A stretch of 64,000 nt of DNA from Chloroflexota bacterium (GCA_021325095.1 JAJPHV010000102.1:1-64000), one strand, 5' to 3'; numbered from the stretch's first letter, positions 42,632-51,471 are shown. Program-made: numbers and translations. The notes: a model not told the origin generated them from the letters alone.

Positions 42632-43837
42632 ATGCCAGATTTTGCCATTCAGCGTGAAAAGCTCGCCCAGGCGGTAGACATTCTACAGGAGAAAAAGGTC
42701 GATTGCTGGCTGACTTTTGTGCGCGAGACAGCCCACAATGCCGACCCGGCGCTTGGCCTGATTCTGGACATCGACCTGACCTGGCAAACGGCCCTGATCG
42801 TGACGCGCACCGGGCGTAGAATCGCCATCGCCGGGCGTTACGACGCGGGCAACATCAAGCAGATGGGTGGCTACGACGAGGTTATTGGCTACGATCAGAG
42901 CATCCGCGACGATCTGCTGCGCGTGCTGGGCGAACTGAAACCGCGCCAGATCGCCATCAATTACTCGGAAAGCGACACGGCGGCGGATGGTCTCTCACAC
43001 GGCATGTACCTGACGCTGATACGCTATTTGAAGGGCAGCCCTTACCAACTCATCTCCGCCGAGCACATCCTCAACGCGCTGCGGGGCCGCAAATCCGCCA
43101 CTGAAATCGCACGTATCCGCAAGGCCGTCCAGATCACGGAACAGATCATCGACGGCGTGACGGCCATGCTCAGACCGGGTCTGGCCGAGACGGACATTGC
43201 CGAGTACATCCAATCCGAGTTTGTCCGCCACAATGTGGCCCCGGCCTGGGAGCCTGCCTACTGCCCGACGGTCAACTGTGGGCCGGTGTCCTCCGGCCAC
43301 GCTATGCCCTCGAAGGAGAACGTTGCCAGGGAAGGCCAGATCGTCCATATCGACCTGGGTGTCCTCTCGGACGGCTATGTTTCCGACATGCAGCGCCTGT
43401 GGTACCTGCAACCGCCGGGCGAAACCAGCATCCCGGAGCCGATCCAGCGGGCCTTCAAGGCGATGCGTGCCTCGATTGAGGCCGCCGCTGGCCTCCTGAA
43501 ACCGGGCGTGCGCGGTTGGGAGGTGGACGCGATGGCCCGCCAGACGCTGCTGGCGGCGGGCTACCCGGAGTTTATGCACGGTCTGGGCCACCACATCGGG
43601 CGCACTGTGCACGACGGATCAACGCTGCTGGGGCCGCGCTGGGAACGCTACGGCCAGCAGCCGGAAGGCATTGTCGAAGCGGGCAATGTCTATACCATCG
43701 AGCCGAGCATCCAACTGCCCGGCGTCGGCTGGATCGCAACGGAGGAAGATGTCCTGGTCACTGAGGATGGTCTGGAATGGTTGAGCACGCCGCAAACCGG
43801 GTTGATCGTCGTGCAGGCGTCGGACAGGTCGCAATAA
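42632..43837 (+). CDS. M24-family Xaa-Pro aminopeptidase-like protein
   Basis: A 401-residue protein with a creatinase N-terminal domain (1-150) and a pita-bread M24 domain (about 160-395). Metal ligands can be placed: the two Asp in HIDLGVLSDGYVSDMQ, the His in HGLGHHIGRTVHDG, Glu in VYTIEPSI, and Glu in ATEEDVLV. It is likely a dinuclear-metal exopeptidase for peptides with a proline at the second position. ATG 42632 has AAGG about 9 nt upstream and a TATACT element at 42591. After the stop a small hairpin AACAT/ATGTT with TTTTT (43836-43856) may terminate it. It is convergent with selC. Confidence 0.93.
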   Translation: MPDFAIQREKLAQAVDILQEKKVDCWLTFVRETAHNADPALGLILDIDLTWQTALIVTRTGRRIAIAGRYDAGNIKQMGGYDEVIGYDQSIRDDLLRVLGELKPRQIAINYSESDTAADGLSHGMYLTLIRYLKGSPYQLISAEHILNALRGRKSATEIARIRKAVQITEQIIDGVTAMLRPGLAETDIAEYIQSEFVRHNVAPAWEPAYCPTVNCGPVSSGHAMPSKENVAREGQIVHIDLGVLSDGYVSDMQRLWYLQPPGETSIPEPIQRAFKAMRASIEAAAGLLKPGVRGWEVDAMARQTLLAAGYPEFMHGLGHHIGRTVHDGSTLLGPRWERYGQQPEGIVEAGNVYTIEPSIQLPGVGWIATEEDVLVTEDGLEWLSTPQTGLIVVQASDRSQ

Positions 43838-43901
43838 CATCGGCAATAATGTTTTTGGGCTTATCGACCTGGCTCCGGGAACGGGTGGGGCATTCCTGGA
43901 G

Positions 43902-43997
43902 CGGGAGTGCATGGGAGTCGAACCCACCGCAGCCCGCTCTGCGCGGCCTGCCGCCAATTTTGAAGACTGGGGAATTCACCGGAACTCTCGCACTCCC
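43902..43997 (-). tRNA. selC: tRNA-Sec(UCA)
   Basis: All parts of a bacterial selenocysteine tRNA are readable on the minus strand. The acceptor stem is 8 bp (GGGAGTGC with GCACTCCC). The D arm is a 6-bp stem GAGTTC/GAATTC with a CGGT loop. The anticodon stem CCAGT/ATTGG closes the loop CTTCAAA, with anticodon TCA. A long variable arm GCAGGCCGC/GCGGGCTGC has one mismatch. The T arm is GTGGG-TTCGACT-CCCAT. The D loop, anticodon loop and T loop are identical to those of E. coli selC. The discriminator is G and CCA is not encoded. Length is 96 nt without CCA. Enzymes SelA, SelB and SelD are not seen in the window. Confidence 0.95.
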
Positions 43998-44004
43998 GTG
44001 CCAC

Positions 44005-44033
44005 AAGATAACGCCCTCGTGCCTGTCCGTCAA
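44005..44033 (-). promoter_or_regulatory. selC: Sigma70-like promoter of selC
   Basis: On the minus strand TTGACG (44033-44028) and TATCTT (44010-44005) are separated by 17 nt. The -10 ends 7 nt before the first base of the mature tRNA, so transcription would begin at or near the tRNA 5' end. Confidence 0.6.
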
Positions 44034-44047
44034 GCGCTGAGGGCGTT
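44010..44047 (-). terminator. Inverted repeat after the TIR gene, overlapping the selC promoter
   Basis: AACGCCCTC (44010-44018) pairs perfectly with GAGGGCGTT (44039-44047). It starts 4 nt after the TIR gene stop. No T-run follows on the minus strand, so it may be a weak terminator or a transcript-end stabiliser that insulates selC. Confidence 0.4.
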
Positions 44048-44051
44048 GCCT

Positions 44052-44846
44052 TTACCCCATTTTCTGCATGACGATCTGATCGCCCCCCTGTGACACGCCG
44101 GCGAAACCGGTTGGGGACGTGCTCACGATTTCGACGACCAGATTGAACGGCATGGGCATGTAGGGTGCAGCGGCCAGCACGTAGGTGCCCTGTGTCATGA
44201 TGACCTGCGGGTTCGCCATCCACCAGCGCCCGCTGGCCTGGAAGACGCCCATCGGCGTCGTCTGCTGGTTGGTAAACGTGCCATCCGGGTTGTAGGTGAT
44301 CTGCCCGAAACCGCTGTTCCCGTTGAGTGGATTCTGGAACTGGAACTGCCACGTGCCGACCAGCCAATGCATGGCAGCGGGTTGGAACGCCGGGTTTTGT
44401 TGAGGAGAAGGTGGCGCGGCAGGCGAAGGCTGTGCTTTGGGCGGTGCTGACGCAGGCTTGATGCTGCTGTCGAGCGCCGTCAGCAGCTTGGGCATGGCGG
44501 CGTCGTAATCGGCAGAAAAATCAATCCATTGCAGCCCTGTAAGCTGATACTCCATTTCCTGGGGAATCTCACAGGGCCTGTAAACAACCGGGACGATCCG
44601 CTTGCCGCGTTCGTCCGCGATGTTCAACTCCTTAGCTACGTTGCGGGATGCCATCGCCATTGGCGACAGAATGATGATGAATACTTCCGACGAGTCAATG
44701 CCCTCGACAATGGCCTTTCGCCAGGCATCCCCACCCTGGATGCCATGCTGATCGATCCACACCTCGAAGTTGTAGAAACGCAGATCGTCGGCCAGCCGGT
44801 TGGCAAATTCGCTATCATCGTGCGAATAGCTGATAAACACGCGCAT
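44052..44846 (-). CDS. TIR-domain protein with C-terminal lipocalin-like domain
   Basis: A 264-residue protein. Residues 1-130 are a TIR domain: MRVFISYSHDDSEFANRLAD, FEVWIDQHGIQGGDAW, and the catalytic-type Glu73 in SRNVAKELNIADERG, which in NAD-cleaving TIRs is essential. A Pro/Ala/Gln linker (about 135-165) leads to a beta-rich domain with HWLVGTWQFQFQNPLNG, ITYNPDGTFTNQQTT and ASGRWWMANPQVIM, like lipocalin-type DUFs. ATG 44846 has AAAGGG 7 nt upstream; the frame extends to 44927 without support. No membrane segment is seen. A defence or signalling role is possible; no partner sensor gene is adjacent. Confidence 0.85.
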   Translation of the reverse strand: MRVFISYSHDDSEFANRLADDLRFYNFEVWIDQHGIQGGDAWRKAIVEGIDSSEVFIIILSPMAMASRNVAKELNIADERGKRIVPVVYRPCEIPQEMEYQLTGLQWIDFSADYDAAMPKLLTALDSSIKPASAPPKAQPSPAAPPSPQQNPAFQPAAMHWLVGTWQFQFQNPLNGNSGFGQITYNPDGTFTNQQTTPMGVFQASGRWWMANPQVIMTQGTYVLAAAPYMPMPFNLVVEIVSTSPTGFAGVSQGGDQIVMQKMG

Positions 44847-45060
44847 GGGGTTGCCCTTTGTCGCATAAACAGTTGACCGGCGGGTGAGAGGCGTTGCAAG
44901 ACAGATCACCTGTCGCTGTGTCCTCATCCCCTATTATATGCAGATCGGGAAAGGCCATTTCTGCCAGACTTTCTGTTGCATATCAAACAATTACGCACTA
45001 TCATCATTCCTGTACCGCACGCCTGCTCTGCGCATACATTTTTGACTTGAGGGAGATCAC

Positions 45061-46692
45061 ATGAAAAAAATGTTACGAGTTATCACAGTTCTGGCGATTG
45101 CCGTCCTGGTACTTGGCCTGGCTGGCCCGGTGCCGACCCGCGCCTCCCTGCTGAAATACGAAACTGATTGCAGCTACGGCGGCGAGATTAAGTCCATTGA
45201 GGCGGTGGACAAACTGACCGTCAAGTTCACTTTCTGCTATCCCGACCCGGCTTTCCCGGCGAAGGCCGCTTTCTCAGCGTTTGCCATCCACCCAGCCGCG
45301 CAACTGCAAAAGACTGGCGGCGGCGGCGCAGAATTGTTGAACAACCCCATCGGCACAGGCCCCTACAAGCTGCAAAACTGGGATCACGGCAACGAACTGG
45401 TGATGGTCGCCAATGAGAACTATCGTGGCGCAGCACCAAAGGCCAAGACCCTGATCTTCAAGTGGAACTCTGAGGCCAGTGCCCGCTGGAATGAGCTGCA
45501 GGCCGGAACCATCGATGGGATGGATAACCCCGCACCGGGCGATTTCAAAGTGATCGAGAGTAACCCCGACTTCAAGCTCTATCCGCGCCCCTCGACGAAC
45601 GTCTTCTACCTGGGCATCAACAACCGGGTTAAGCCTTTCGACAACATCAAAGTGCGCCAGGCCATTGCCCACGCCATCGACAAGAAGCGTATCGTCGATA
45701 ACTTCTACCCGCCTGCCTCCACTGTTGCCGATCAGTTCATGCCGGAAAGCATTTTCGGGTATACCCCGGACGCCAAGAAGAATGCCTACGACCTGAACCT
45801 GGCGAAACAATTGATGAAAGAATCGGGCGTCACGCTACCGATCAAGACCACCCTGAGCTACCGTGATGTCGTGCGTGGCTACCTGCCGCAGCCCGGCGTC
45901 GTCGCCCAGGACCTTCAGGCGCAACTCAAGGAAATCGGCATCGAAGCCCAGATCAATGTCATGGAATCGGGCGCTTTCCTGGATGCAGCTTCGGCTGGCA
46001 AGCTGGAACTGCACCTGCTGGGCTGGGGCGCAGACTATCCGGACGCCACCAACTTCTTGGACTACCATTTCGGCAAGAGTTCCAGCGACCAGTTTGGCGA
46101 CAAAGACCCCAAACTGACTGACCTTCTGTCACAGGCGGCTCAACTTTCCGATCCGAAGGAACGCTTGAAGTTGTACAAGCAGGCTAACGACGAGATCGCT
46201 GACTTTGTGCCGATGGTGCCCATTGCGCATGGCGGCAGCGCCGCAGCCTTCAAAGCATCCGTTAAGGGCGCCTATGCCAGCCCGATTGCAGGTGAGAAGT
46301 TCGCCATCATGGACAATGGCAGCGACAAACTGGTGTGGATGCAGAACGCCGAGCCGATCAGCCTGTACTGCGCCGACGAAACGGACGGCGAAACTCTGCG
46401 CGCCTGCGAGCAGATCAACGAATCGCTCCTCGGCTACGAGATCGGCGGCGGCAATGTCGTGCCGGGTCTGGCAAAGGAGTGGTCAGCCAACAAAGATCTG
46501 ACTGAGTGGACGTTTAAGCTGGTAGATACGAAGTTCTCCGATGGAACGCCGCTGACGTCCGAAGATGTGGTGGTTTCGTGGACAGCGCAATGGGATGCCG
46601 CCAGCCCGCTGCATAAGGGCCGCACCGGAGCGTTCGATTACTTTAGCTCGCTGTTCGGTGGCTTCCTGAACGCGCCGAAGAAGTCATCGTAA
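45061..46692 (+). CDS. Circularly permuted peptide-type ABC substrate-binding protein (SBP_bac_5)
   Basis: A 543-residue exported protein. The signal peptide is MKKMLRVITVLAIAVLVLGL, without a lipobox Cys. Mature sequence starts in the middle of the usual family order: IKSIEAVDKLTVKFTF, NPIGTGPYKLQNWDHGNELV, FDNIKVRQAIAHAIDKKRIV. It runs to the normal C-terminal DFVPMVPIAHGG near residue 395. From about residue 422 it continues with the segment that normally begins the family: LVWMQNAEPISLYCADETDG, GGGNVVPGLAKEW, WTFKLVDTKFSDGTPLTSED, and ends at GAFDYFSSLFGG. The fold would be complete but permuted. It is followed by two DppBC-like permeases. Confidence 0.88.
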   Translation: MKKMLRVITVLAIAVLVLGLAGPVPTRASLLKYETDCSYGGEIKSIEAVDKLTVKFTFCYPDPAFPAKAAFSAFAIHPAAQLQKTGGGGAELLNNPIGTGPYKLQNWDHGNELVMVANENYRGAAPKAKTLIFKWNSEASARWNELQAGTIDGMDNPAPGDFKVIESNPDFKLYPRPSTNVFYLGINNRVKPFDNIKVRQAIAHAIDKKRIVDNFYPPASTVADQFMPESIFGYTPDAKKNAYDLNLAKQLMKESGVTLPIKTTLSYRDVVRGYLPQPGVVAQDLQAQLKEIGIEAQINVMESGAFLDAASAGKLELHLLGWGADYPDATNFLDYHFGKSSSDQFGDKDPKLTDLLSQAAQLSDPKERLKLYKQANDEIADFVPMVPIAHGGSAAAFKASVKGAYASPIAGEKFAIMDNGSDKLVWMQNAEPISLYCADETDGETLRACEQINESLLGYEIGGGNVVPGLAKEWSANKDLTEWTFKLVDTKFSDGTPLTSEDVVVSWTAQWDAASPLHKGRTGAFDYFSSLFGGFLNAPKKSS

Positions 46693-46721
46693 TCGACTCT
46701 GACTGAGCGCTGCTGCTTCGC

Positions 46722-46759
46722 CTCGCCCTATCTGCCCAGGTGCGGACAGGTAGGGTGAG
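46722..46759 (+). terminator. Attenuator-like hairpin between binding protein and permease genes
   Basis: CTCGCCCTATCTG (46722-46734) pairs with CAGGTAGGGTGAG (46747-46759), 13 pairs with two G-U. No T-run follows. Such hairpins after a binding-protein gene often keep its mRNA more abundant than the permease part. Confidence 0.45.
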
Positions 46760-46838
46760 CGTGACAAAACACGATCAGGATTTAGTCTGCACCGCTCGAG
46801 GCGGTGCCACTTAGAATACAGTTCAGTCAGAATCTTGC

Positions 46839-47915
46839 ATGTTTACATTCATTCTGCGCCGTTTAATCCTGGCTATCCCCGTACTATTCGGCATTCTAGC
46901 CGTCACTTTTGCGCTTGGCCGTCTCGTCCCCGGTGATCCGTGCAAAGCTATGCTCGGCGAGAAGGCTAACCCGCAGGTCTGCGCGGACTTCATCGAGCGC
47001 TATGGGTTGAACAAACCCATCCCGACTCAGTTCCTCATCTACGTTCAAGATGCGGCGCGAGGTGATTTGGGCGAATCGATCCGCTTTGGGCGTCCGGTCA
47101 CGACGCTGCTGGTGGAACGTCTGCCTGTGACCATTGAGCTGGCCTTCTGCGCGCTGATCTTTGCGACCATCGTGGGTGTACCGCTGGGCATCCTCTCGGC
47201 CTATCGACATAATTCCTCCATCGACGTGGGTACGATGGTTGCGGCCAACATCGGCGTTTCGATGCCCGTCTTCTGGCTCGGCCTGATGCTGGCTTTCCTG
47301 TTCAGCGTCGTGCTCAAAGATACTTTTCTGGCCTTGCCGCCGTCGGGCCGCCTGACGGCGGGCGCGAACTATCCGGCTTTCTACCAGGCGTGGAATATTG
47401 CAAGCAGCGAACAAACGGCCAGTGGCTTTCTGGTTTTTCTGTCGCGTCTCAATTTCGTCAATGCCCTGTTGACCCTGAACAGTGAACAGTTCGTCGATAC
47501 CCTGCGCCATATGATCTTGCCTGCCGTTGCGGTAGGGACCATTCCCCTCGCCATTATTGCGCGCATCACCCGTTCGAGCGTGCTGGAAGTTCTGGGGCAG
47601 GACTATGTGCGCACGGCCCGCGCCAAAGGGCTGCATGAATTCGTCGTCGTCATGCGGCACGCCGTCAGAAACGCGCTGCTGCCAGTCGTGACCATTATCG
47701 GGTTGAATTTTGGCGGGCTGGTTGCGGGGGCGGTACTCACCGAAACCATCTTCGGTTTTGCAGGCATCGGCAAGACGCTTTTCGATGGAATCACAGCACG
47801 CGATTATGCGCTCGTGCAGGGCGTGACGATGGTCACTGCCGTCGCCTTCCTGGTTATCAATCTGATTGTAGACCTGATCTACGGTTTCCTTGACCCGCGC
47901 ATTCGGTTGAGTTAG
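46839..47915 (+). CDS. Peptide-type ABC transporter permease, DppB-like
   Basis: A 358-residue permease with the classic N-terminus FILRRLILAIPVLFGILAVT, the periplasmic loop LVPGDPCKAMLGEKANPQVC, and the EAA loop DYVRTARAKGLHEFVVVMRH followed by ALLPVVT. Six helices are visible. An extended periplasmic region at about 160-215 (ALPPSGRLTAGANYPAFYQA) is longer than in E. coli DppB. No ribosome-binding site is evident before ATG 46839. It pairs with the DppC-like gene 14 nt downstream. The ATPases DppD/DppF are missing from the window. Confidence 0.92.
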   Translation: MFTFILRRLILAIPVLFGILAVTFALGRLVPGDPCKAMLGEKANPQVCADFIERYGLNKPIPTQFLIYVQDAARGDLGESIRFGRPVTTLLVERLPVTIELAFCALIFATIVGVPLGILSAYRHNSSIDVGTMVAANIGVSMPVFWLGLMLAFLFSVVLKDTFLALPPSGRLTAGANYPAFYQAWNIASSEQTASGFLVFLSRLNFVNALLTLNSEQFVDTLRHMILPAVAVGTIPLAIIARITRSSVLEVLGQDYVRTARAKGLHEFVVVMRHAVRNALLPVVTIIGLNFGGLVAGAVLTETIFGFAGIGKTLFDGITARDYALVQGVTMVTAVAFLVINLIVDLIYGFLDPRIRLS

Positions 47916-47929
47916 GTGAGGCAACAGCC

Positions 47930-48880
47930 ATGACGTCCGGTGCAACCTCAGAAGTTCTGGTCCTCTCTCAGAAACCGGCGCGGGCAGCCACCCAGAATCT
48001 CCTGCTCGAAACGCTACGCAACCTCTTGCGCAACCGGTCAGCCGTGGCCGGGCTGATGATCATCAGCTTTCTTTTTTTTATCGCCATTTTTGCTGATAGA
48101 GCGGCCACCCACAACCCGGTTCAATCCATGATCGGCCAGCCCGGCGAGACGGGGCGGCTGCCCGGCAAAGCGCCCTGTATAGCCCTTTTCGGCTGCACGG
48201 ACGCACAACACGCGATGGGCCTGGACTTGAACGCGCGCGATCTGTACAGCCGCATCGTTTACGGCACGCGCACCTCGCTCACCGTCGGTTTCAGCAGCAT
48301 CGCCGTTGCCGTGTTTTGCGGAACGATCATCGGCCTCTTCTCCGGCTACGCGGGCGGCTGGACGGACAATGTGATCATGCGTATCCTCGACGTGGTGCTG
48401 GCCTTCCCGTCGTTGCTGCTGGCAATCACCATTGTCACGATTCGCGGGCCAGGGTTGGAAAACGCGCTCCTGGCAATTGCCATCGTGTCCATCCCCGTCT
48501 ATGCGCGCCTGATTCGCGCCAGCGTGCTGTCCGTCAAAGAGATGGAGTATGTAACGGCGGTGCGTGCTATCGGGGCACACCCGCTGCGCATCTTGTTCCT
48601 CCACATCTTCCCAAACACCTGGACGCCGATCATCGTCCAGGGCACGCTGGGCATCGGGACGGCGGTCCTGGACGCCGCCGCGCTGTCCTTTCTGGGCCTG
48701 GGCGCGCAGCCACCCACACCCGAATGGGGCCAGATGCTCAGTGAAGCGCGCAACTACGTGTTTACCGCGCCCCACCTGGTCTTCTACCCCGGCTTTGCGA
48801 TTATGCTGACCGTGCTCGGCTTCAATCTGCTCGGCGATGGCCTGCGCGATGCGCTCGACCCGCGTTTGAACCGAATCTGA
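47930..48880 (+). CDS. Peptide-type ABC transporter permease, DppC-like
   Basis: A 316-residue permease. It has an N-terminal helix (SAVAGLMIISFLFFIAIFAD), the DppC hallmark MGLDLNARDLYSRIVYGTRT, LDVVLAFPSLLLAI, the EAA loop EYVTAVRAIGAHPLRILFLH, and the C-terminal AALSFLGLGAQPPTPEWGQM. An insert near residues 70-85 (GKAPCIALFGCTDAQH) places two Cys in the periplasmic loop. It follows the DppB-like gene closely and completes the membrane part of the transporter served by the permuted binding protein. Confidence 0.92.
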   Translation: MTSGATSEVLVLSQKPARAATQNLLLETLRNLLRNRSAVAGLMIISFLFFIAIFADRAATHNPVQSMIGQPGETGRLPGKAPCIALFGCTDAQHAMGLDLNARDLYSRIVYGTRTSLTVGFSSIAVAVFCGTIIGLFSGYAGGWTDNVIMRILDVVLAFPSLLLAITIVTIRGPGLENALLAIAIVSIPVYARLIRASVLSVKEMEYVTAVRAIGAHPLRILFLHIFPNTWTPIIVQGTLGIGTAVLDAAALSFLGLGAQPPTPEWGQMLSEARNYVFTAPHLVFYPGFAIMLTVLGFNLLGDGLRDALDPRLNRI

Positions 48881-49141
48881 ATTTTGGCGGCAGAACCGTC
48901 CTAGCCAACAGGACCAGACGTGACTCTGTTATGTTTTTATTCGCAAGTGGGTAAGCATTTCTGACACTCATATCCCAATTTTTAACGAAAAATCCTCGGC
49001 GCCTCACTCATGAATCGGATAATCCGTTATACTAATGGGAAAGAGTTCCGGTGTGATAGGGCCTATAGTTTATTTTGCGTCAAACGCTTGCTTTTTCGGG
49101 CATTTGCGTTGGCATTTTGGATTTATAAAGAGCAGCCAGCT

Positions 49142-50566
49142 ATGAACGTCCCAACCAAACTCGACTTCGCGCAGGAAGTACGCGCCGAGCGGCTTTCCCT
49201 CCTCTGGAAAGTGACTCTCCTCGCCAGTGTGTTCGTCGTGTGGGCGGCGCTCGTTTTCACCTCCCTGAGCGCGATCAGCCCCCTGGATTTCGTCATCCCC
49301 GTCCTGATGATTGTGGTTGGTTGTATCCTGTGCCGCTGGCTGTTGAGCCTGAATCGCTATGAGCCTGCGGTGTGGGCCTATGTCGGTGGGCTGTTCCTGG
49401 GCCTGGGGTGGCTCATCTATGCGCCCGTCGCCTGGTCTGAGGTGGCGCGCACGATGATCGGTTTTTCTTTCCCGTTGATCATCGTCATCGTCGGCTTTTT
49501 GCTCCCGATCAGGTCAACGTTGATTGCCCTGTTGGTGGGCCTAGCCATCGAACTGATCGCGCCGTCTCTGGGGCGAGAATTCACGATTGAACGCTCGCAG
49601 ATTTATAGCGCTTTCCTCATGGCGCTGGCCGCCGGTATCGCGGTGCAAATGTCAGGCACGCTGTACGGCATCGCGGAATGGGCGCTGGAGAGCTACCGGA
49701 AAGAGCGCGAAACCAAAGATCAGTTGTTCGACAGCCAGCAAGAAGTTCAACGCAGCTATCTGCGCCAGAAGGCATTGGCCGAGCAGTTGCAAGAGGCCAA
49801 CGTCGAACTGGAAGCCGCGCGCGCGGCGGCTATCGAGGCCAAAAACTTCCGGGGCCAGTTCCTTGCCAACATGAGCCACGAACTGCGTACCCCGCTGAAC
49901 GCGATCATCGGCTTCAGCGAAACGATGCTGAACTTCCCCATGATGTACGACAATCAGAGTCTGCCGCCCGCCTACAAGACCGACCTCGGCCAGATATACA
50001 CCAGCGGCAAGCACCTGCTCCAACTGATCAACGACATCCTCGACCTGTCTAAGGTCGACGCAGGCAAGCTCGACCTCGAAATCGAACAGGTGGAGCTTGA
50101 GCCGATCTTCAAAGGCGTCCTGGCGACGGCGACGGGCTTGATCGGCGATAAACCCATCAAGCTGAAGCGCGATATTCCCGCCAAACTGCCGCTCGTCCAG
50201 GGCGATTCGCTGCGCATCCGCCAGGTGATCTTGAACCTGTTGAGCAACTCGGCCAAGTTCACCGACGAAGGGGCGATCACACTCGGTGCACGGGACGAGG
50301 GCAACGGCGAGGTCACGCTCTGGGTTTCTGACACAGGCATCGGCATCCCGCCGCAGGACATGGATAAAATCTTTGAGGAGTTTCGACAGGGGACGAGCGG
50401 GCGCCGCAAAGGACGTGCCGGTTCTGGTCTGGGGCTGGCGATCTCCCGGCAACTGCTGAACCTGATGGGCGGACGTATCTGGGCGGAAAGCACGCCGGGC
50501 AAGGGCAGCACCTTCTATTTCACGTTGCCGGTCTACACACCGGAGCCGGTTGAACAGCAAGGGTAA
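49142..50566 (+). CDS. Membrane-bound sensor histidine kinase
   Basis: A 474-residue kinase. Five or six membrane helices fill residues 25-190 (an MASE-like sensor). A coiled coil follows (about 195-250). HisKA has the phospho-His in MSHELRTPLNAIIGF. HATPase shows the N box NLLSNSAKFTDEG, the G1 WVSDTGIGIP, the F box FEEFRQ and the G2 GSGLGLAIS. All catalytic motifs are intact. ATG 49142 is chosen since the frame upstream (from 49010) is AT-richer and non-hydrophobic. It is followed 3 nt later by a receiver protein, then another; together they form a phosphorelay-type cluster. Confidence 0.93.
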   Translation: MNVPTKLDFAQEVRAERLSLLWKVTLLASVFVVWAALVFTSLSAISPLDFVIPVLMIVVGCILCRWLLSLNRYEPAVWAYVGGLFLGLGWLIYAPVAWSEVARTMIGFSFPLIIVIVGFLLPIRSTLIALLVGLAIELIAPSLGREFTIERSQIYSAFLMALAAGIAVQMSGTLYGIAEWALESYRKERETKDQLFDSQQEVQRSYLRQKALAEQLQEANVELEAARAAAIEAKNFRGQFLANMSHELRTPLNAIIGFSETMLNFPMMYDNQSLPPAYKTDLGQIYTSGKHLLQLINDILDLSKVDAGKLDLEIEQVELEPIFKGVLATATGLIGDKPIKLKRDIPAKLPLVQGDSLRIRQVILNLLSNSAKFTDEGAITLGARDEGNGEVTLWVSDTGIGIPPQDMDKIFEEFRQGTSGRRKGRAGSGLGLAISRQLLNLMGGRIWAESTPGKGSTFYFTLPVYTPEPVEQQG

Positions 50567-50569
50567 TGT

Positions 50570-51448
50570 ATGCGCATCGCTTACGTTGAAGACAACCCCA
50601 CAAACCTGGCATTGGTAGAGCGTGTGGCAAGCATGAATCGCCATGCCGTCGTTTCCTACGCCGAAGGCGAGATTGCCGCCGAAGAACTGCTGCACGAGCA
50701 GTTTGACCTGATCCTGATGGACGTCGAACTGGCAGGGGAAATGGGCGGCTTGCAGGTAGTGCGCAACCTGCGACAGGCGGGTGTGACGACGCCGATCATC
50801 GCCGTTACTGCCTACGCCATGCTTGGAGACCGGGAGCGCTGCCTGGAAGCAGGCTGCAACGGCTACCTGCCCAAGCCGCTGCCCATTGCGGAATTGCTGG
50901 TGCTGCTCGCCCAATATGATGCGGAAACGAAAGCAAAATCTGCCGAACCTGCCGCCGTGACCGTGAGTGCGGCTGGGTCTGCTGCTGCACCCACAACGTC
51001 TACAGCCGCCTCTGCCACCAGTACAGCGCCTGTGGTGCCTGCGAATCCGGAGATAAAACCGGAAGTTGCCAAAGCCCCTGAGCCGACCATCAGCGCGCCG
51101 GCTGGCCCGGCCATGCCCGCGCCGCCGATGGCAAATACCCCACCGGCGACTGTCCCCACGCCGTCCGCATCGCCAACGCCTGGCCTGGCACCATCTGCGC
51201 CCGCCGCCAACCCCGCGCCAGCCGGTCTTTCTGCACCATCGGTATTACCTGTGCCGGAAGCCAAAGTGGACCCTGTGCCATCGCCGACCAACACGCTGCC
51301 GACCAGTACGCCTGCCCTGGCCTTGCCCTCTACGCCCGAGATCAAGCCGGATTCTGCCAAAACCTCGGAACCAGCTGCCGACGTTCAGAGCACGCCGGGC
51401 GAATCCGCCCAATCGCCTGCGTCCACGCCCGAACAGCGAACGCCCTGA
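50570..51448 (+). CDS. Response-regulator receiver with long Ala/Pro/Thr-rich tail
   Basis: A 292-residue protein. Residues 1-118 are a receiver domain: YVEDNPTNL, phospho-acceptor Asp51 in LILMDVELAG, and the Lys in GYLPKPL. The remaining about 170 residues are low-complexity Ala/Pro/Ser/Thr. In it PEIKPEVAKAPEP and PEIKPDSAKTSEP form an imperfect repeat about 110 residues apart. There is no output domain, so it resembles a DivK/CheY-like receiver with a disordered tail. It starts 3 nt after the kinase, the likely phosphate donor. Confidence 0.88.
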   Translation: MRIAYVEDNPTNLALVERVASMNRHAVVSYAEGEIAAEELLHEQFDLILMDVELAGEMGGLQVVRNLRQAGVTTPIIAVTAYAMLGDRERCLEAGCNGYLPKPLPIAELLVLLAQYDAETKAKSAEPAAVTVSAAGSAAAPTTSTAASATSTAPVVPANPEIKPEVAKAPEPTISAPAGPAMPAPPMANTPPATVPTPSASPTPGLAPSAPAANPAPAGLSAPSVLPVPEAKVDPVPSPTNTLPTSTPALALPSTPEIKPDSAKTSEPAADVQSTPGESAQSPASTPEQRTP

Positions 51449-51471
51449 GCGGCGCGGAGAGATTAACGGCC

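Noticed and set aside
43758..44367. Short frames over the selC region
   Set aside because: They run through a fully folded tRNA-Sec and the inverted repeat next to it. The tRNA explains the sequence.
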